Positions 13,901 through 20,678 of a stretch of DNA of 64,000 bases are shown here, in pieces. Position 1 is the first letter of the stretch. The number at the start of each line of letters is the position of its first letter. Made by a program: the position numbers and the translations under genes. The stretch spans positions 1-64,000 of the IMG/VR virus record IMGVR_UViG_3300025467_000013, one strand, 5' to 3'. The stretch is from a virus. Below the pieces are notes generated by a model. The model did no database searches. It was not told the DNA's origin and was given only the letters and a program-made list of their open reading frames with translations.

Positions 13901-16712
13901 TTCCATTCAAATATACTAATACCGCCGTTGTCGATAATGAATCTAAAGAAAAAACGTTGCTTAATGGATAAGATTTAATTCTATAGTCAATTACCGAAAT
14001 CTCAGTTTTGATACTTGGGCCAAATGGAACCATATCACTAAAATAATAAGGATCAGTGTTTGGTCGGTCTTTGGTCATCTTTTGTAGAATTAAATCAACC
14101 ATAGTAGTCGGATTTGTATCTACCCCTAATGATTCAGAAGTTTTTATAAAGTTTCTCTTGAATTTACTATATTCAATTTTTGAATGTTCGATCGCACGAA
14201 CAATATTATTCTGTTCCGATGTAATATGATAAATTGAAAGGCTCAAAGGTGCGCTATGCTGGAGGAACTTAGTACCATATAACGTAATGTTTCCTAAATC
14301 TCGTAAATTATTTGTACCCGGTGATGTACCAACAAACGATATAGTGTTAGGTAAATTATCGACAATCGAATTTACATGATCAATCACTTCTCCTAACGAA
14401 AAATTGGTTATCAACTCATTAAAAGGATTATTTTGTAAATTATACGGAATTTCATAAAACCCGTTGCTATTGATTGCTTGTTTAGAAAACGCTCGCATAG
14501 TCAATACATCACTAAGAGCAATATCATTAACTAGTGTAATTTGTTTGTATAAAGGATTTCTAATTGCAGTTGTATCAGTTGTAAAATTCCAATTAACGGA
14601 ATCAAGACGAATACCGTTAACATAAATTACTAATTTTAAATCATCTAACCCATTAATATTATCAAAAATATCCAGAGGGAAATTGTTAATCCACCCAGAA
14701 TTTTTATAGATTCTAATTGCTGCTTGTGTTGTTGTATTAGCAGAAGTTTGCCAGCCATTAACATAACTCAATACATTATTGTTGTTTGTTTTAACAAGAT
14801 AACCAACATTGATATTTTTTGTAATAATCTTTGAGGTGTCTTTGTAACTAAACGAATCAGTTGCTAAATCAAAATTAAATAATATATCGCCAATGTTGTT
14901 TATATTACCGTAAGACAGAGGAAATCCTAATACAGTATCATCTGATCCTGTTCCTACCTTATATGAAAATAACTTAGTTCCAATAAAGGTCGAACCTGCA
15001 TAGGTAGATTTATTACCATAACTAACATTATTGTCATCAACAATATCGAATAACGGAGTTTGATTTAACTGGTTTTTTTGTTGTGCTATATTCCATGATA
15101 CTCCGTCGTACCAGTACATATATCCTTGAGCACTTTTACCTGATCGAATTAAAACAACATCATTTAGATTAGGTGTTGCATATTCTACTAAATTAATCAA
15201 TCTAACGTTACTAGTTGAATTATGGACTGTAACAAAGTTAACTTGATATATTTTGTTTACAACCTGCATATCAGTATCTGCGGTAACTAAAATCAGTTGG
15301 CCGTCGATTAGGTCTATACCATCAATGTTATATCCAAGTTGTCCTTCGATATTTGAAAAAATATCCGTTGTAAATGAATCAACTAAATCAACATCTGTAA
15401 TTGCATTAGTTCCAAAATTAAACAACTTTAATCCGGTCTCAAATTCGATAATCGGACGAGTCGCTCTTGCCGTTTGATCCAACGATGCTACAGTTCCGTT
15501 TAGTTCTGCACTTTTCTTAATTACGTCAATATGAAACCATCTATTATTACGACTCCATGGATTATGATCATTGCTGCTACGATCAATAACAATATAATCA
15601 GGAGTTTGAGGATATGATGATGCATTACTAAATGGTAGCGAATCAAACGGAGTATCATCAAATAACACCGATTCAGTAACAGTATATGGGCCGATAATTT
15701 CTAATGTAGATTCATTTATTAATCGAATACCTGTGCCTACACCTTCAACATAAAAATGTCCAGTAGCATACTCATTCGGAGTTACTGTACCGATAAAGGA
15801 TACCTTCATTCCATTACTTAAAGATGTACCGTTTTCTAAAGTAAAAGTCTTCTTTCCTATAATTTCTTTTTCAACATCAATAAACGTATTTTCGTTGATC
15901 GAATATATCTCAAAAATACCGCCTACATCCGCATTACTTTCACTTACATAATATAAAGTTTTTGGTGCATTATCCGGTACTGTAAAAGTTATTGTGCCGT
16001 TTTCTACTGCATAACCGTCGACTCCGACATCGGTATACCTATCTAAAAATCCAACAGTTCTTGCAGTTTTAATAGAAAACGGGTTACCTGGACTACTAAT
16101 ATCAAAAATGTATGTTTGACCTTTATATAACTTGATCGTCGGATTCGGCGTTAATCCAAGCACTCCGTTTGGTGAAAATATATAAACGTTATCGCCTAAA
16201 TCATTTTGTATCGATACATCATAAGTGCTTATAATCTTTTGTTGTTGCCCAGAAATCTGAATAGACGATGGGCCATATGGTAACCAATAATAGTGTTGAA
16301 AATTTACAAATTTATCCCAATTAATATGCGGATCCCAACTATAAAACTCTTCAGAATTTAATCTAGCGTGATTTGTAACATTGCTACCGAATACCCCAAG
16401 TTGGTTAATATAGTCTTGGTAATCTTTAAAAAACGTATTGTTACCCGACTCATCATTAATAACTAAGCCCGGCTCTAATTGATAATTTTGTCGTGTCAAA
16501 TCAGCTGCATGAACAAATACATCATTGCCTGTGGTTGATTTAGCATATTCACGACCGATATATCCATTAATCTTTTTAACAGTCCCTGGTTGTATTAATT
16601 GATCAACTGTAGCGTGTAAGAATTTTTTATTTGCATCAGTACGATAATACTGTGGTAAAAATTCTGAACTTATATTTGTATTATTTCCGGTTGGGTTACT
16701 GTTATCAGCCAT
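1977..16712 (-). CDS. Giant multi-domain virion protein, about 4,911 residues
   Basis: The N-terminus (FLPQYYRTDANKKFL, then QPGTVKKINGYIGRE and FYSWDPHINWDKFVNFQHYYW) matches a conserved family of very large structural proteins in aquatic T4-like phages. Visible modules are several carbohydrate-binding-like units (G..V.Y....Y, near residues 1440, 1757, 2394, 4681, 4748). GSGY-type units (VDGGNGYITQP and similar) occur near 1944, 3304 and 3670-3720. Beta-propeller-like FG-GAP repeats occupy about 2550-2900 (FGANLTF, FGYRMAM, FGSYVSF, YGYSIST). I prefer the ATG at 16712 to the in-frame one at 16724, because GGAG lies 6 nt upstream of it. The gene overlaps gp6 by 8 nt. A long fiber or baseplate-periphery adhesin is inferred; no enzyme domain was recognised. 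Confidence 0.85.
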   Translation of the reverse strand: MADNSNPTGNNTNISSEFLPQYYRTDANKKFLHATVDQLIQPGTVKKINGYIGREYAKSTTGNDVFVHAADLTRQNYQLEPGLVINDESGNNTFFKDYQDYINQLGVFGSNVTNHARLNSEEFYSWDPHINWDKFVNFQHYYWLPYGPSSIQISGQQQKIISTYDVSIQNDLGDNVYIFSPNGVLGLTPNPTIKLYKGQTYIFDISSPGNPFSIKTARTVGFLDRYTDVGVDGYAVENGTITFTVPDNAPKTLYYVSESNADVGGIFEIYSINENTFIDVEKEIIGKKTFTLENGTSLSNGMKVSFIGTVTPNEYATGHFYVEGVGTGIRLINESTLEIIGPYTVTESVLFDDTPFDSLPFSNASSYPQTPDYIVIDRSSNDHNPWSRNNRWFHIDVIKKSAELNGTVASLDQTARATRPIIEFETGLKLFNFGTNAITDVDLVDSFTTDIFSNIEGQLGYNIDGIDLIDGQLILVTADTDMQVVNKIYQVNFVTVHNSTSNVRLINLVEYATPNLNDVVLIRSGKSAQGYMYWYDGVSWNIAQQKNQLNQTPLFDIVDDNNVSYGNKSTYAGSTFIGTKLFSYKVGTGSDDTVLGFPLSYGNINNIGDILFNFDLATDSFSYKDTSKIITKNINVGYLVKTNNNNVLSYVNGWQTSANTTTQAAIRIYKNSGWINNFPLDIFDNINGLDDLKLVIYVNGIRLDSVNWNFTTDTTAIRNPLYKQITLVNDIALSDVLTMRAFSKQAINSNGFYEIPYNLQNNPFNELITNFSLGEVIDHVNSIVDNLPNTISFVGTSPGTNNLRDLGNITLYGTKFLQHSAPLSLSIYHITSEQNNIVRAIEHSKIEYSKFKRNFIKTSESLGVDTNPTTMVDLILQKMTKDRPNTDPYYFSDMVPFGPSIKTEISVIDYRIKSYPLSNVFSLDSLSTTAVLVYLNGTQLLYEHDYSFDDQGFVIISAELHNDDIITINEYDSTNGCFVPPTPSKLGIWPTYDPRAYLDTALLNPTWMIQGHDGSHTVLYGEIVNGVFTDFRDAILLELEKRIYNNIKVKYDSSIFDIYDIIPGYNRTTEYSLTEFNEILAPNFYKWVKVVGADYTQNIKFDRTISLTFNYKDFDLPNSTSCPGYWRGIYNYVLDTDSPDQTPWEMLGFNDKPTWWEQVYGSAPYTSDNLIMWQDLTDGVVRQPNVPTIKLLNFVRPDLINRIPVDSDGTLLDPLTAGWATGPVTASIADDFVFGDQGPVEGAWRRSSDYPFSFLITAMLMHPAKTFGTLLDRSRVIRNLAGQLIYSDTGLRVNPSTIAIPSIYSSATKIQTSGIINYLTDYIVGLDLTAYTQYIYDLNNINAQLSYRAGAFSSKEQFNLILDSRSPLSTGGVFVPNENYTLILNSSSPVKKITYSGVIITKLANGFEIKGYSQVDPYFTYYQWNVTGINVTVGGISETFSTWVAGNEYYAGTIVKYNENFYRVLVTNTSTPLDTAYYEKLPTLPIIGGCSARLRTGWNRTNPVVMSYGTMLRTIQDVVDFLLGYEQWLIDQGFRFDNFSDSLSVVTNWTTSAKEFMFWTTQNWSTGEDKWKQWLPNIEFVGGTIVQYEGDYYRVIRSSINSSNFNSSDFVKLEGLSTIGSSVISLSPAAASLTFITNNCVVDDITNPFYTYEIFKVDGTPIDPSTIDVYRNENTVTYSPEENDGIYNATFYLVQKEQIILLDQKTIFNDLIYSPATGYRQERIKVSAHVSTVWDGSFNIPGFIFDQAVFKNWVEWQDYQLGDVVKYQQFYYSANSFLPGTSAFTPSEWTQLSSKPSPKLIPNWTYKAGQFTDFYSLDSDNFDSNQQTMAHHLIGYQKRQYLDNIIQDDVSEFKFYQGMIRDKGTQNVFNNLFNVLTEEGKESLKFYEEWAVRVGQYGANSGFNEIEFILDEAKFNNNPQGVELLDTVPPIYQTLSYTVTDVKITNGGSGYESNEKFNLTVTTSTGTCVFNVRTDSTGKIIAINRIVNSGSFSSVGTITDTSGNLGSGAAFSLTYGIVSPSLDNLTIVQTPNDVYLKPLGYTSSPWPVLANFNPYLRSAGYARLTDVKVAIGTLDALLTNTVWDSGVQYYATNIVTYAADHTGKYKIYIAKIDNINVAPSDTSTAWSLINMGDYIWCGFDKQDWNVYRYSSAYMNVLDIVGVIVNGVQELEITTDALVTVQVGSVIALEQVDSSLAGFYKVVSVNLNAFNVVSSSTPASVTFTDQTNVVVFTLTSQRTSSIDSAEPITSLNLLPNELMWTDENGNGNGQWATWEYNKVYNQSIIINTSPHAFSQYGLSIATTNSTDFLVTTDNSGTLYVRDKASLNSSWLVRQTVPPEFISTYTDPNFTNHYIGDILAISSQEIIAADNWVAVGIPQASHVCTRYKGAWQHLSSYNIKDIIRDPISGEFYKATQNVPEDYPPTCLVTAISNNRVINQLGSGPANPGQSIIFKQTIGNLIADVVYYVSRILSDTAFTVSDTFEGNELTLTNDTNSNGVIVTLWADYWNITQYIPVDAGGTNSSLMKQGAVTLYKVNDNNIITLVDTIISPSPAENEQFGANLTFGNGTFFINAPGGNNGKGVVYQLTYQPVIYASVYYNPIGSNGTIIKVSNTAKIAVGMSIVGTGFTTGQIVARIIDSTTIQSDVEPDSQPVGILEFVILQWTWQDKVGITHNNVAIGGNFGYRMAMSKDVSTLLICSAGVSIIGAVNPGRVFVYNSDDSISYYLSQVITDTEGDGLGFGQGVDVSYAADYIVISSVLYDGLKINEGKVEIYEYGDTQYVPYQKITNIAPETSQHFGSYVSFMNDFDTLVVFSRSSVRYDPIIFDENNTTFDEKSTIFSLATKGEGRVDIYDQYGSYWIFTESLDNLDDNESQYGYSISTGDDTVILSSIYGFDLNVRSGIVYEYKKPINSFTWTIVNQEIDKVDVKKIKKAFLYNKKTDTIVTHLDVVDPLQGKILGVADEELTYKSYFDPAVYSNSDGTIPSSSGQAWTTAQVGQLWWDLRTAKFFNCYDSDVVYRNNTWNQLFPGASIDIYEWVESSILPSDWDATTDTAAGLARGISGTSLYGNSAYSIITKYDELNEVFSNTYYFWVKNKTLVPDVSNRNISANDVANLISNPRGNGYEFIAFTGVNSFSLFNVKPLLQSSDIVLSVQYWIIDKIDQNIHSQWELISTDPTTKLPELIEQKWIDSLCGTDAKNRTVPDLQLPVKIRYGVENRPRQSMVVNRFEALKQVIEQANRVLIKHQIVNQYDLSRLEAAQPIPTTVDGVYDTVIDTVEELSYINISDFVMPSIVPTIVNGRIIDIVIVDAGKGYINAPFIDIVGSGSGAILKTKINSYGQINGVEIISSGIGYDSSTILSVRTYSTLVRNDSTAKNKWSIYYYDSINTVWSKVDTQAYDTTQYWNYTDWYAPGYNQFTVVNFVVNTFIELKDLYSLVGSLVKVLTNNSGKWVLLEKYADSSSIDWTQSYSIVGLQDGTIQLSSSLYEFDNTVYGYDSSLYDLEVYDDYASTELRYIFEAFKYDIFVGDLVQEYLNLFFTSVRYILSEQLYVDWIFKTSFIKAEHNVGSLIQKVTYNNDHLADFQSYVSEVKPYRTKIREYVSNYNSVDINYQAATDFDLPTVLENGKLVPALVEVSNDTIVSYDTITETYPWKFWADNVGFSITELVIVDGGNGYITQPTVEITSNSGSGAHAIAYIAKGTVNRIVLINGGSKYLSVPTVKINGGLSSSGSPAKVIAKIGNGVVRSNLISIKFDRTTQKYFITELQELETAIGTGSKKQFTLAWAPDVRVGYSSVTVNGSNVLRDDYTLTVVKSKSSGYTRYSGLITFNTAPIKGSIIEVTYIKDWLVLNAADRIQYYYDPATGETGKDLDQLMSGVDYGGVTVNGIGFDMYYGWDGSPYFSDRWDSSDDTFTDYIVTLTSVTHTFTLPYVPASGTEINVYYAPNGTNKVNAVRLDNPGFIGHAQWDNPYAIMPPIIMDGRTSTVSVPNTFTVHIGDTFIFRQSTSDGSLAPIPDDYDTAINGGALSNIGGVYTTATGLAADDIIIDGDGFVTQTTSSATEEIVPGQVVDTVAIKVYDRPFSGSAKIKTDTFIGDGSRTEFEITQDPNNRQALLVKLISGYDNPTNQYTNVTILSKDEYTIDYQFNVRTVVLVDPPITGTIVSITSFGVSGSNILDFNSFVGDGVTDQYITTAPWLALLTISIFVNGNMLSSKNYEIFETDDTYELAKLVGINFNTPPAVGDQISYIIVSGSDQTYSIMESETIQTNGSLVYPLQNTIGDSKPYESNMLVRVGQDILKGPNNIYHTIRKATTNADLIYTISSDAALPNTADVNDVSVIISGTAVLKPNTDYIFDGSNMSIKITKTIAKKYVGAELTISIKQHPGYFYTPATTSSVASITFDVEYNNELVEIISFYKHDVLNINRTAINVTTNNSLTPNTIDYFTHLKIFNGQLQLGRTVVDDDYIWIIRNSKILTPSIDFRLNDDRSSVTLAAAPNTNDEFTLITFDDNILESGISYMQFKDMLNRYQYKRLSLNKRSKLYSDLLYNDTTILVVDASTFTLPNPSKNRPGVVEIRGERIEYFTINEHRENGILIFYVLGQLRRGTLGTGVSPVHKAGSYVQDIGSDENIPYADNTIVEQYTITNANNHNHIIPINFVPSLTVNNSWFTDYGYTLKGSFSNTVGYSVNDVVSYNGYYYVNMLSYVASTVNPTSIVPTNGQYWELYSSIPVGYQQCNDIEVFVGGYDNSLTWASNVHYTVGTIVNVGSYSYRCISEHTSSSYFRDDSTRWTFFIGNIRLRKEPYSMFNVNQAPTSPEGDIRFDADFAVDGVSKEIRLTNLLAVGTRVTVIKRTLVEWDSTTNILYDNNKIALFLKETPGIWYTGINKYESNKTTVTLDTYNASFDNAKNTFDQG

Positions 16713-19700
16713 TAGATGCTCCATAAGGTGCGCTTGTTACATTTTGTGATGTAGAAGTATTAGTAGTAGTTCCAGTTATTGCTTTAAGTACTGTTGGGGT
16801 TAATGAAGAAACGATCTCGATATCATTAACTGTTGCGCCATTAACAAATAATTGATCACTAGCAGCAGTGATTTCAAATAGATTGCCAAATCCTATACCG
16901 CCCTGACGAGGAACCACAACAAAACTTGTAATATTCGGTGCCAACTGTTGCATGACATATGCAGCCAGTTCTGAAAAATAAAATGTATCGCCAAAGTCCC
17001 AATTTTCTAACGCAAAGAACTGATTAATTGCAGCTAATACACTTGTTTGTATATAATTATCCGAATTAACTTGAGCTGGATTTTTTACAACTTTAAATGA
17101 TGCTTGTACATCAGGTGTTGCATATGAGCCAAACAGTATTTTGTAAGTTGCCGAATGGTAAACAATCTCGTCAGACATCGACTTAATAAGATTTAACTTT
17201 GGTGCTAAAATATCATATAATTCGTCAGAACCTGGAGGTAATGGTTTTATTATTGTAGACGGAGATGCTAGCCATTTTCTAAATGCAAGGTCATAACTTG
17301 TAGTTAATATATACACATCAACGATATTACTCGGACTTGGATCAATACGCGACTCGTAGTTTGCACTATGTACATACTGGAATTTTAGGTTATCTCGCCC
17401 AACATACACTTTATAGTCCAATGTAGGTTCTAATGTTGCTGTACTTAAATTCAACTTAACTACTGTATCAGTATCGATAAAATAGAAATACTGACTATCG
17501 TTGTAATTTATTAACGGACCCATTGAGCTTTGACTGCTAAGAATCAGTACAATATTCTCCGAATTACTAACGTAGGTATAGTCCTCTTGATCTACATTAA
17601 CAAGGTATTTCTGTTCAACAATATATTTAGAAGTTGGATTTACTGACGGATTAACAATATCAATAAAATACTCTGGGTTGTCAACAACACCATTATTATC
17701 AGAATCAGCAAATGAGATTACTAATTTTGACGGATCAACATATCCATCAGTACCAATGTATTCAGACACGATGTCCCACTTTAAATCAGTAGTAAATGGC
17801 ATTGTAGTATCAGGTTGCGTGTTAATACTAAGAAGAGTAATACTGTCTTTAATTAATTTATTATTAGATACATCGAAAATTCTATGATTGCTATTAAAGT
17901 AAAATCTTATCTGAGCATCACTTTCAAAAATATATTGCTGCTCGCGAGATTTAACCGTATAAACAACATTGTCTGTTGTGAACAGTATTAACCAACTCGA
18001 ATCTTGTTGTTTATTAGTAGTATCGCCTTGATATGCTAAACTAAAATCAGTTGTTAAATTTAAATTCGATTCGTAAACAATTTGCCATGCTTGTGTAGTC
18101 GCATTATAACTTAATCCAAACGGATTATTAGCAAAAATTAAATCAATCATAGTTGTTATAACTGTTGGACTAATAGTAGTAATCCATGCAGGAATAATCT
18201 GATCAATAATAGGATAGATTCCATTTAATGTATCAAATTTTTGATTTAATACAATTGGTCCAAATCCAGATGATAACATTCCGGTCCCGGTTGCTGTTCC
18301 GTCGTCGACTATTGAAACTACCTCTGCCCATACTGATATTTCTGCACCCGGACTCGTTCCATTCCCTAAGACTAATTTATTCGAGTTTAATGTATCAAAA
18401 TAATAACCTGCAGGAGCAGTAAATTTAATTAATGCACCCGGTATAAAGTATTTTAAATCGTTGGTGGTATAATTTCCAACCTTGTATATTGTAGAATTGT
18501 TGTTAGCATCAACAATATATCCGCTAGACATACCGATATCAGTCGTAACACTAATCCAGTTAATTGATAAACTAGCAGTAATATAGTTCAAATATTTTGA
18601 GTAATAATAATTTCGCAGACTAGCTTTCTTTAACACAGGATATAATGCATTGTAAATAACCCCTTCGATATCAGTTCTAGTTTGATATGTAAATGTTATT
18701 TGAGAAATAGTTGGCTGAGAATATATAACTCCGTCGTCTGCAAATAACATAGTAGAACTATATGCACCTGTAGGATCTTTTAAATCAAAGTAACGACTAA
18801 TTCCGCTAGATGTCCTGTTGAGAGATTTAACTTTTACTACTTGTGTACTCGCCGATAACGGACTAATATTATAATCTTCACCTGTAATCATACGATTTTG
18901 TGTATAATAGGTCTGAGGAGCGTTTGTCTTTATGTTGGCATTCGACTCGGTAGTATTAGCATTCGATACACTAGTTTGCAGATTTAATGTAATCGATAAT
19001 TGCTCAAGTTTATTATTACGTGAATAGTAAGGGATAGTAATATTAACACTACGGATATCCTGTGTATTAATCACATACGATAACCCATTACTTACTCTGT
19101 AATAGGTACGAAATGTTCCCAAAGGTAAGTTACCAAAAGTACCGTCACTAAATTGAAGGCTAACCATATCATTAACACGAGAAATAACTTGATAGATTGT
19201 TTGTACATTTTGATTTAAACTATTGTAAATGATATTATTACCGATTAAATTAGGTACTTTTGTCCACAATGTCGATTCTTTACCGTTTGAATCTAATTGA
19301 TATAACCACACATCATTTTCATTAATATTATTTGCATTGATGTCAATAGATTCATTGCTACTTGGTTGGCTAATAGTAAAAGTACCTTGATTTAATGTAC
19401 CTTGTACAAAATTTAAAAAGAAACCTGTCCCGGGGCTTCCGGCACCCATACCGTCGTAACTATAGATACATGCTAATGGATTTCCGAGCGCCGGTGGTTC
19501 TTCGTATATGTAATTTTCACCTTTAAATGTTGTACTTGTAATTTCAAAATTTGTATTATTACCAGAAACTGCTTTTGTAAACGAAAAAACAGGGAGCCCG
19601 GTAATTGCGCTGTTAAATCGATATTGTTCAGTAGGAATCGAATAAATTGTCGCACTATCGGCTGGATTACCAAACTGCTGGGTCGAAGAAAAAGCTGCGT

Positions 19701-20181
19701 TTAGAACTTTTATAAACTGATCATACCAATTGGTATTAGTTGAATCATTCCAGTTAATTGCTTGTCCTGAAAGATTAAGACCGTTACTATCGATTACATT
19801 TTCTGTAGTAATAATTGTACTAAATTTTAATAATCCTTGTGCTGCAATGTTACGAGTAGGATTATAACTGATCATTCTAGCTAATCGTAAAACTGCATCG
19901 GTGCGATCAGCAAGTTCTAAAAAATTATTTCTTGCATTTAAATCAGCACGAAATGCAATGCTTTGGCCCATGTATGCAATAAGGTCGATTAAGGCTAGAT
20001 ATTCCGAGCTTTCAATGTAATCGTTAAAATCTTCGGGAAAATTTATACGAAGATAGTCTATCATAGTCCTTCTCAAATTTTCAAAATCATAACTTTGAAA
20101 ATCTGCGTTCTTAAACGATTGATAAATTTTTTGCCAATCTTCCGAAACAAGAAGATTATTTAAACGATCTGTAGAGCTCAT
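16705..20181 (-). CDS. gp6: Baseplate wedge protein, gp6-like
   Basis: 1,158 residues. The N-terminal 120 residues (YDFENLRRTMIDYLRINFPE, SEYLALIDLIAYMGQSIAFR, NNFLELADRTDAVLRLARMI, YNPTRNIAAQGLL) match the gp6/baseplate J-type wedge family, in which two gp6 chains clamp each other to form the inner baseplate ring. The C-terminal third continues as an extended beta region and ends AYVMQQLAPNITSFVVVPRQ. T4 gp6 is about 660 residues, so this version is much longer, as in cyanophage-type baseplates. Position directly after gp25 on the same strand fits wedge assembly (gp25, gp6, gp53). It is preceded by a GATAAATA site 18 nt upstream of the ATG. Confidence 0.85.
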   Translation of the reverse strand: MSSTDRLNNLLVSEDWQKIYQSFKNADFQSYDFENLRRTMIDYLRINFPEDFNDYIESSEYLALIDLIAYMGQSIAFRADLNARNNFLELADRTDAVLRLARMISYNPTRNIAAQGLLKFSTIITTENVIDSNGLNLSGQAINWNDSTNTNWYDQFIKVLNAAFSSTQQFGNPADSATIYSIPTEQYRFNSAITGLPVFSFTKAVSGNNTNFEITSTTFKGENYIYEEPPALGNPLACIYSYDGMGAGSPGTGFFLNFVQGTLNQGTFTISQPSSNESIDINANNINENDVWLYQLDSNGKESTLWTKVPNLIGNNIIYNSLNQNVQTIYQVISRVNDMVSLQFSDGTFGNLPLGTFRTYYRVSNGLSYVINTQDIRSVNITIPYYSRNNKLEQLSITLNLQTSVSNANTTESNANIKTNAPQTYYTQNRMITGEDYNISPLSASTQVVKVKSLNRTSSGISRYFDLKDPTGAYSSTMLFADDGVIYSQPTISQITFTYQTRTDIEGVIYNALYPVLKKASLRNYYYSKYLNYITASLSINWISVTTDIGMSSGYIVDANNNSTIYKVGNYTTNDLKYFIPGALIKFTAPAGYYFDTLNSNKLVLGNGTSPGAEISVWAEVVSIVDDGTATGTGMLSSGFGPIVLNQKFDTLNGIYPIIDQIIPAWITTISPTVITTMIDLIFANNPFGLSYNATTQAWQIVYESNLNLTTDFSLAYQGDTTNKQQDSSWLILFTTDNVVYTVKSREQQYIFESDAQIRFYFNSNHRIFDVSNNKLIKDSITLLSINTQPDTTMPFTTDLKWDIVSEYIGTDGYVDPSKLVISFADSDNNGVVDNPEYFIDIVNPSVNPTSKYIVEQKYLVNVDQEDYTYVSNSENIVLILSSQSSMGPLINYNDSQYFYFIDTDTVVKLNLSTATLEPTLDYKVYVGRDNLKFQYVHSANYESRIDPSPSNIVDVYILTTSYDLAFRKWLASPSTIIKPLPPGSDELYDILAPKLNLIKSMSDEIVYHSATYKILFGSYATPDVQASFKVVKNPAQVNSDNYIQTSVLAAINQFFALENWDFGDTFYFSELAAYVMQQLAPNITSFVVVPRQGGIGFGNLFEITAASDQLFVNGATVNDIEIVSSLTPTVLKAITGTTTNTSTSQNVTSAPYGASNG
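16719..16722 (-). promoter_or_regulatory. Ribosome-binding site that decides the giant-gene start
   Basis: GGAG on the minus strand with a 6-nt spacer before the ATG at 16712. The alternative ATG at 16724 overlaps this site and has no comparable motif, so the shorter start is favoured. Confidence 0.6.
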
Positions 20182-20199
20182 ATCTTATCCTAATATCAA

Positions 20200-20207
20200 T
20201 ATTTATC
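20200..20207 (-). promoter_or_regulatory. Candidate late promoter GATAAATA before gp6
   Basis: Minus-strand GATAAATA in the 47-base gap between gp25 and gp6, 18 nt from the gp6 ATG. It matches the recurring late-promoter-like octamer of this phage. Confidence 0.5.
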
Positions 20208-20228
20208 GAATAAAATTAAGTGGGTATA

Positions 20229-20678
20229 TTATTGCGCAAAGAATCCATTAGCCTGATCAAATTTCATTTGCAATGTTTGACTAATGTTATATGGCAAATA
20301 TGTTAATATACATTCAATTTGTATACCTGATTCGTATGCAGTTACAATAATGTTCTGGGCACTAATTCGTGGATCATAATTAAGAATTTGATCAACATTT
20401 TTTGTAATAATTGCTTTAAGATCGTCTGTCAACGGATCAAAAAGCAGATCCCATATTACTGTACCAAATGTTGGATTCATTAATCTTTCACCCTGTCGTA
20501 TATGAAAATGGTTTAGCAAATCTTGTTGTATAAGTTCGAAGTCAAATAAACTAAAATTTTCAGTATTAGTACTAACTGTACTAAATCCTCGATACATTTT
20601 AGGTGTAATTGCAGTTGTTTGCACATTTGATGCAGGGTTTAATGTGACTTTATTGTAAAGATTTGATATTGAACTCAT
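20229..20678 (-). CDS. gp25: Baseplate wedge protein gp25 (GPW/gp25 family)
   Basis: 149 residues, close to the usual size (T4: 132). The core has the GPW/gp25 signature: FDFELIQQDLLNHFHIRQGE, then RLMNPTFGTVIWDLLFDPL, and a C-terminal beta sheet. The fold is related to lysozyme-like wedge proteins but is structural. The protein joins gp6 and gp53 in the inner wedge and contacts the sheath initiator. The ATG overlaps the stop of the spike gene by four bases (ATGA), indicating translational coupling. Confidence 0.92.
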   Translation of the reverse strand: MSSISNLYNKVTLNPASNVQTTAITPKMYRGFSTVSTNTENFSLFDFELIQQDLLNHFHIRQGERLMNPTFGTVIWDLLFDPLTDDLKAIITKNVDQILNYDPRISAQNIIVTAYESGIQIECILTYLPYNISQTLQMKFDQANGFFAQ

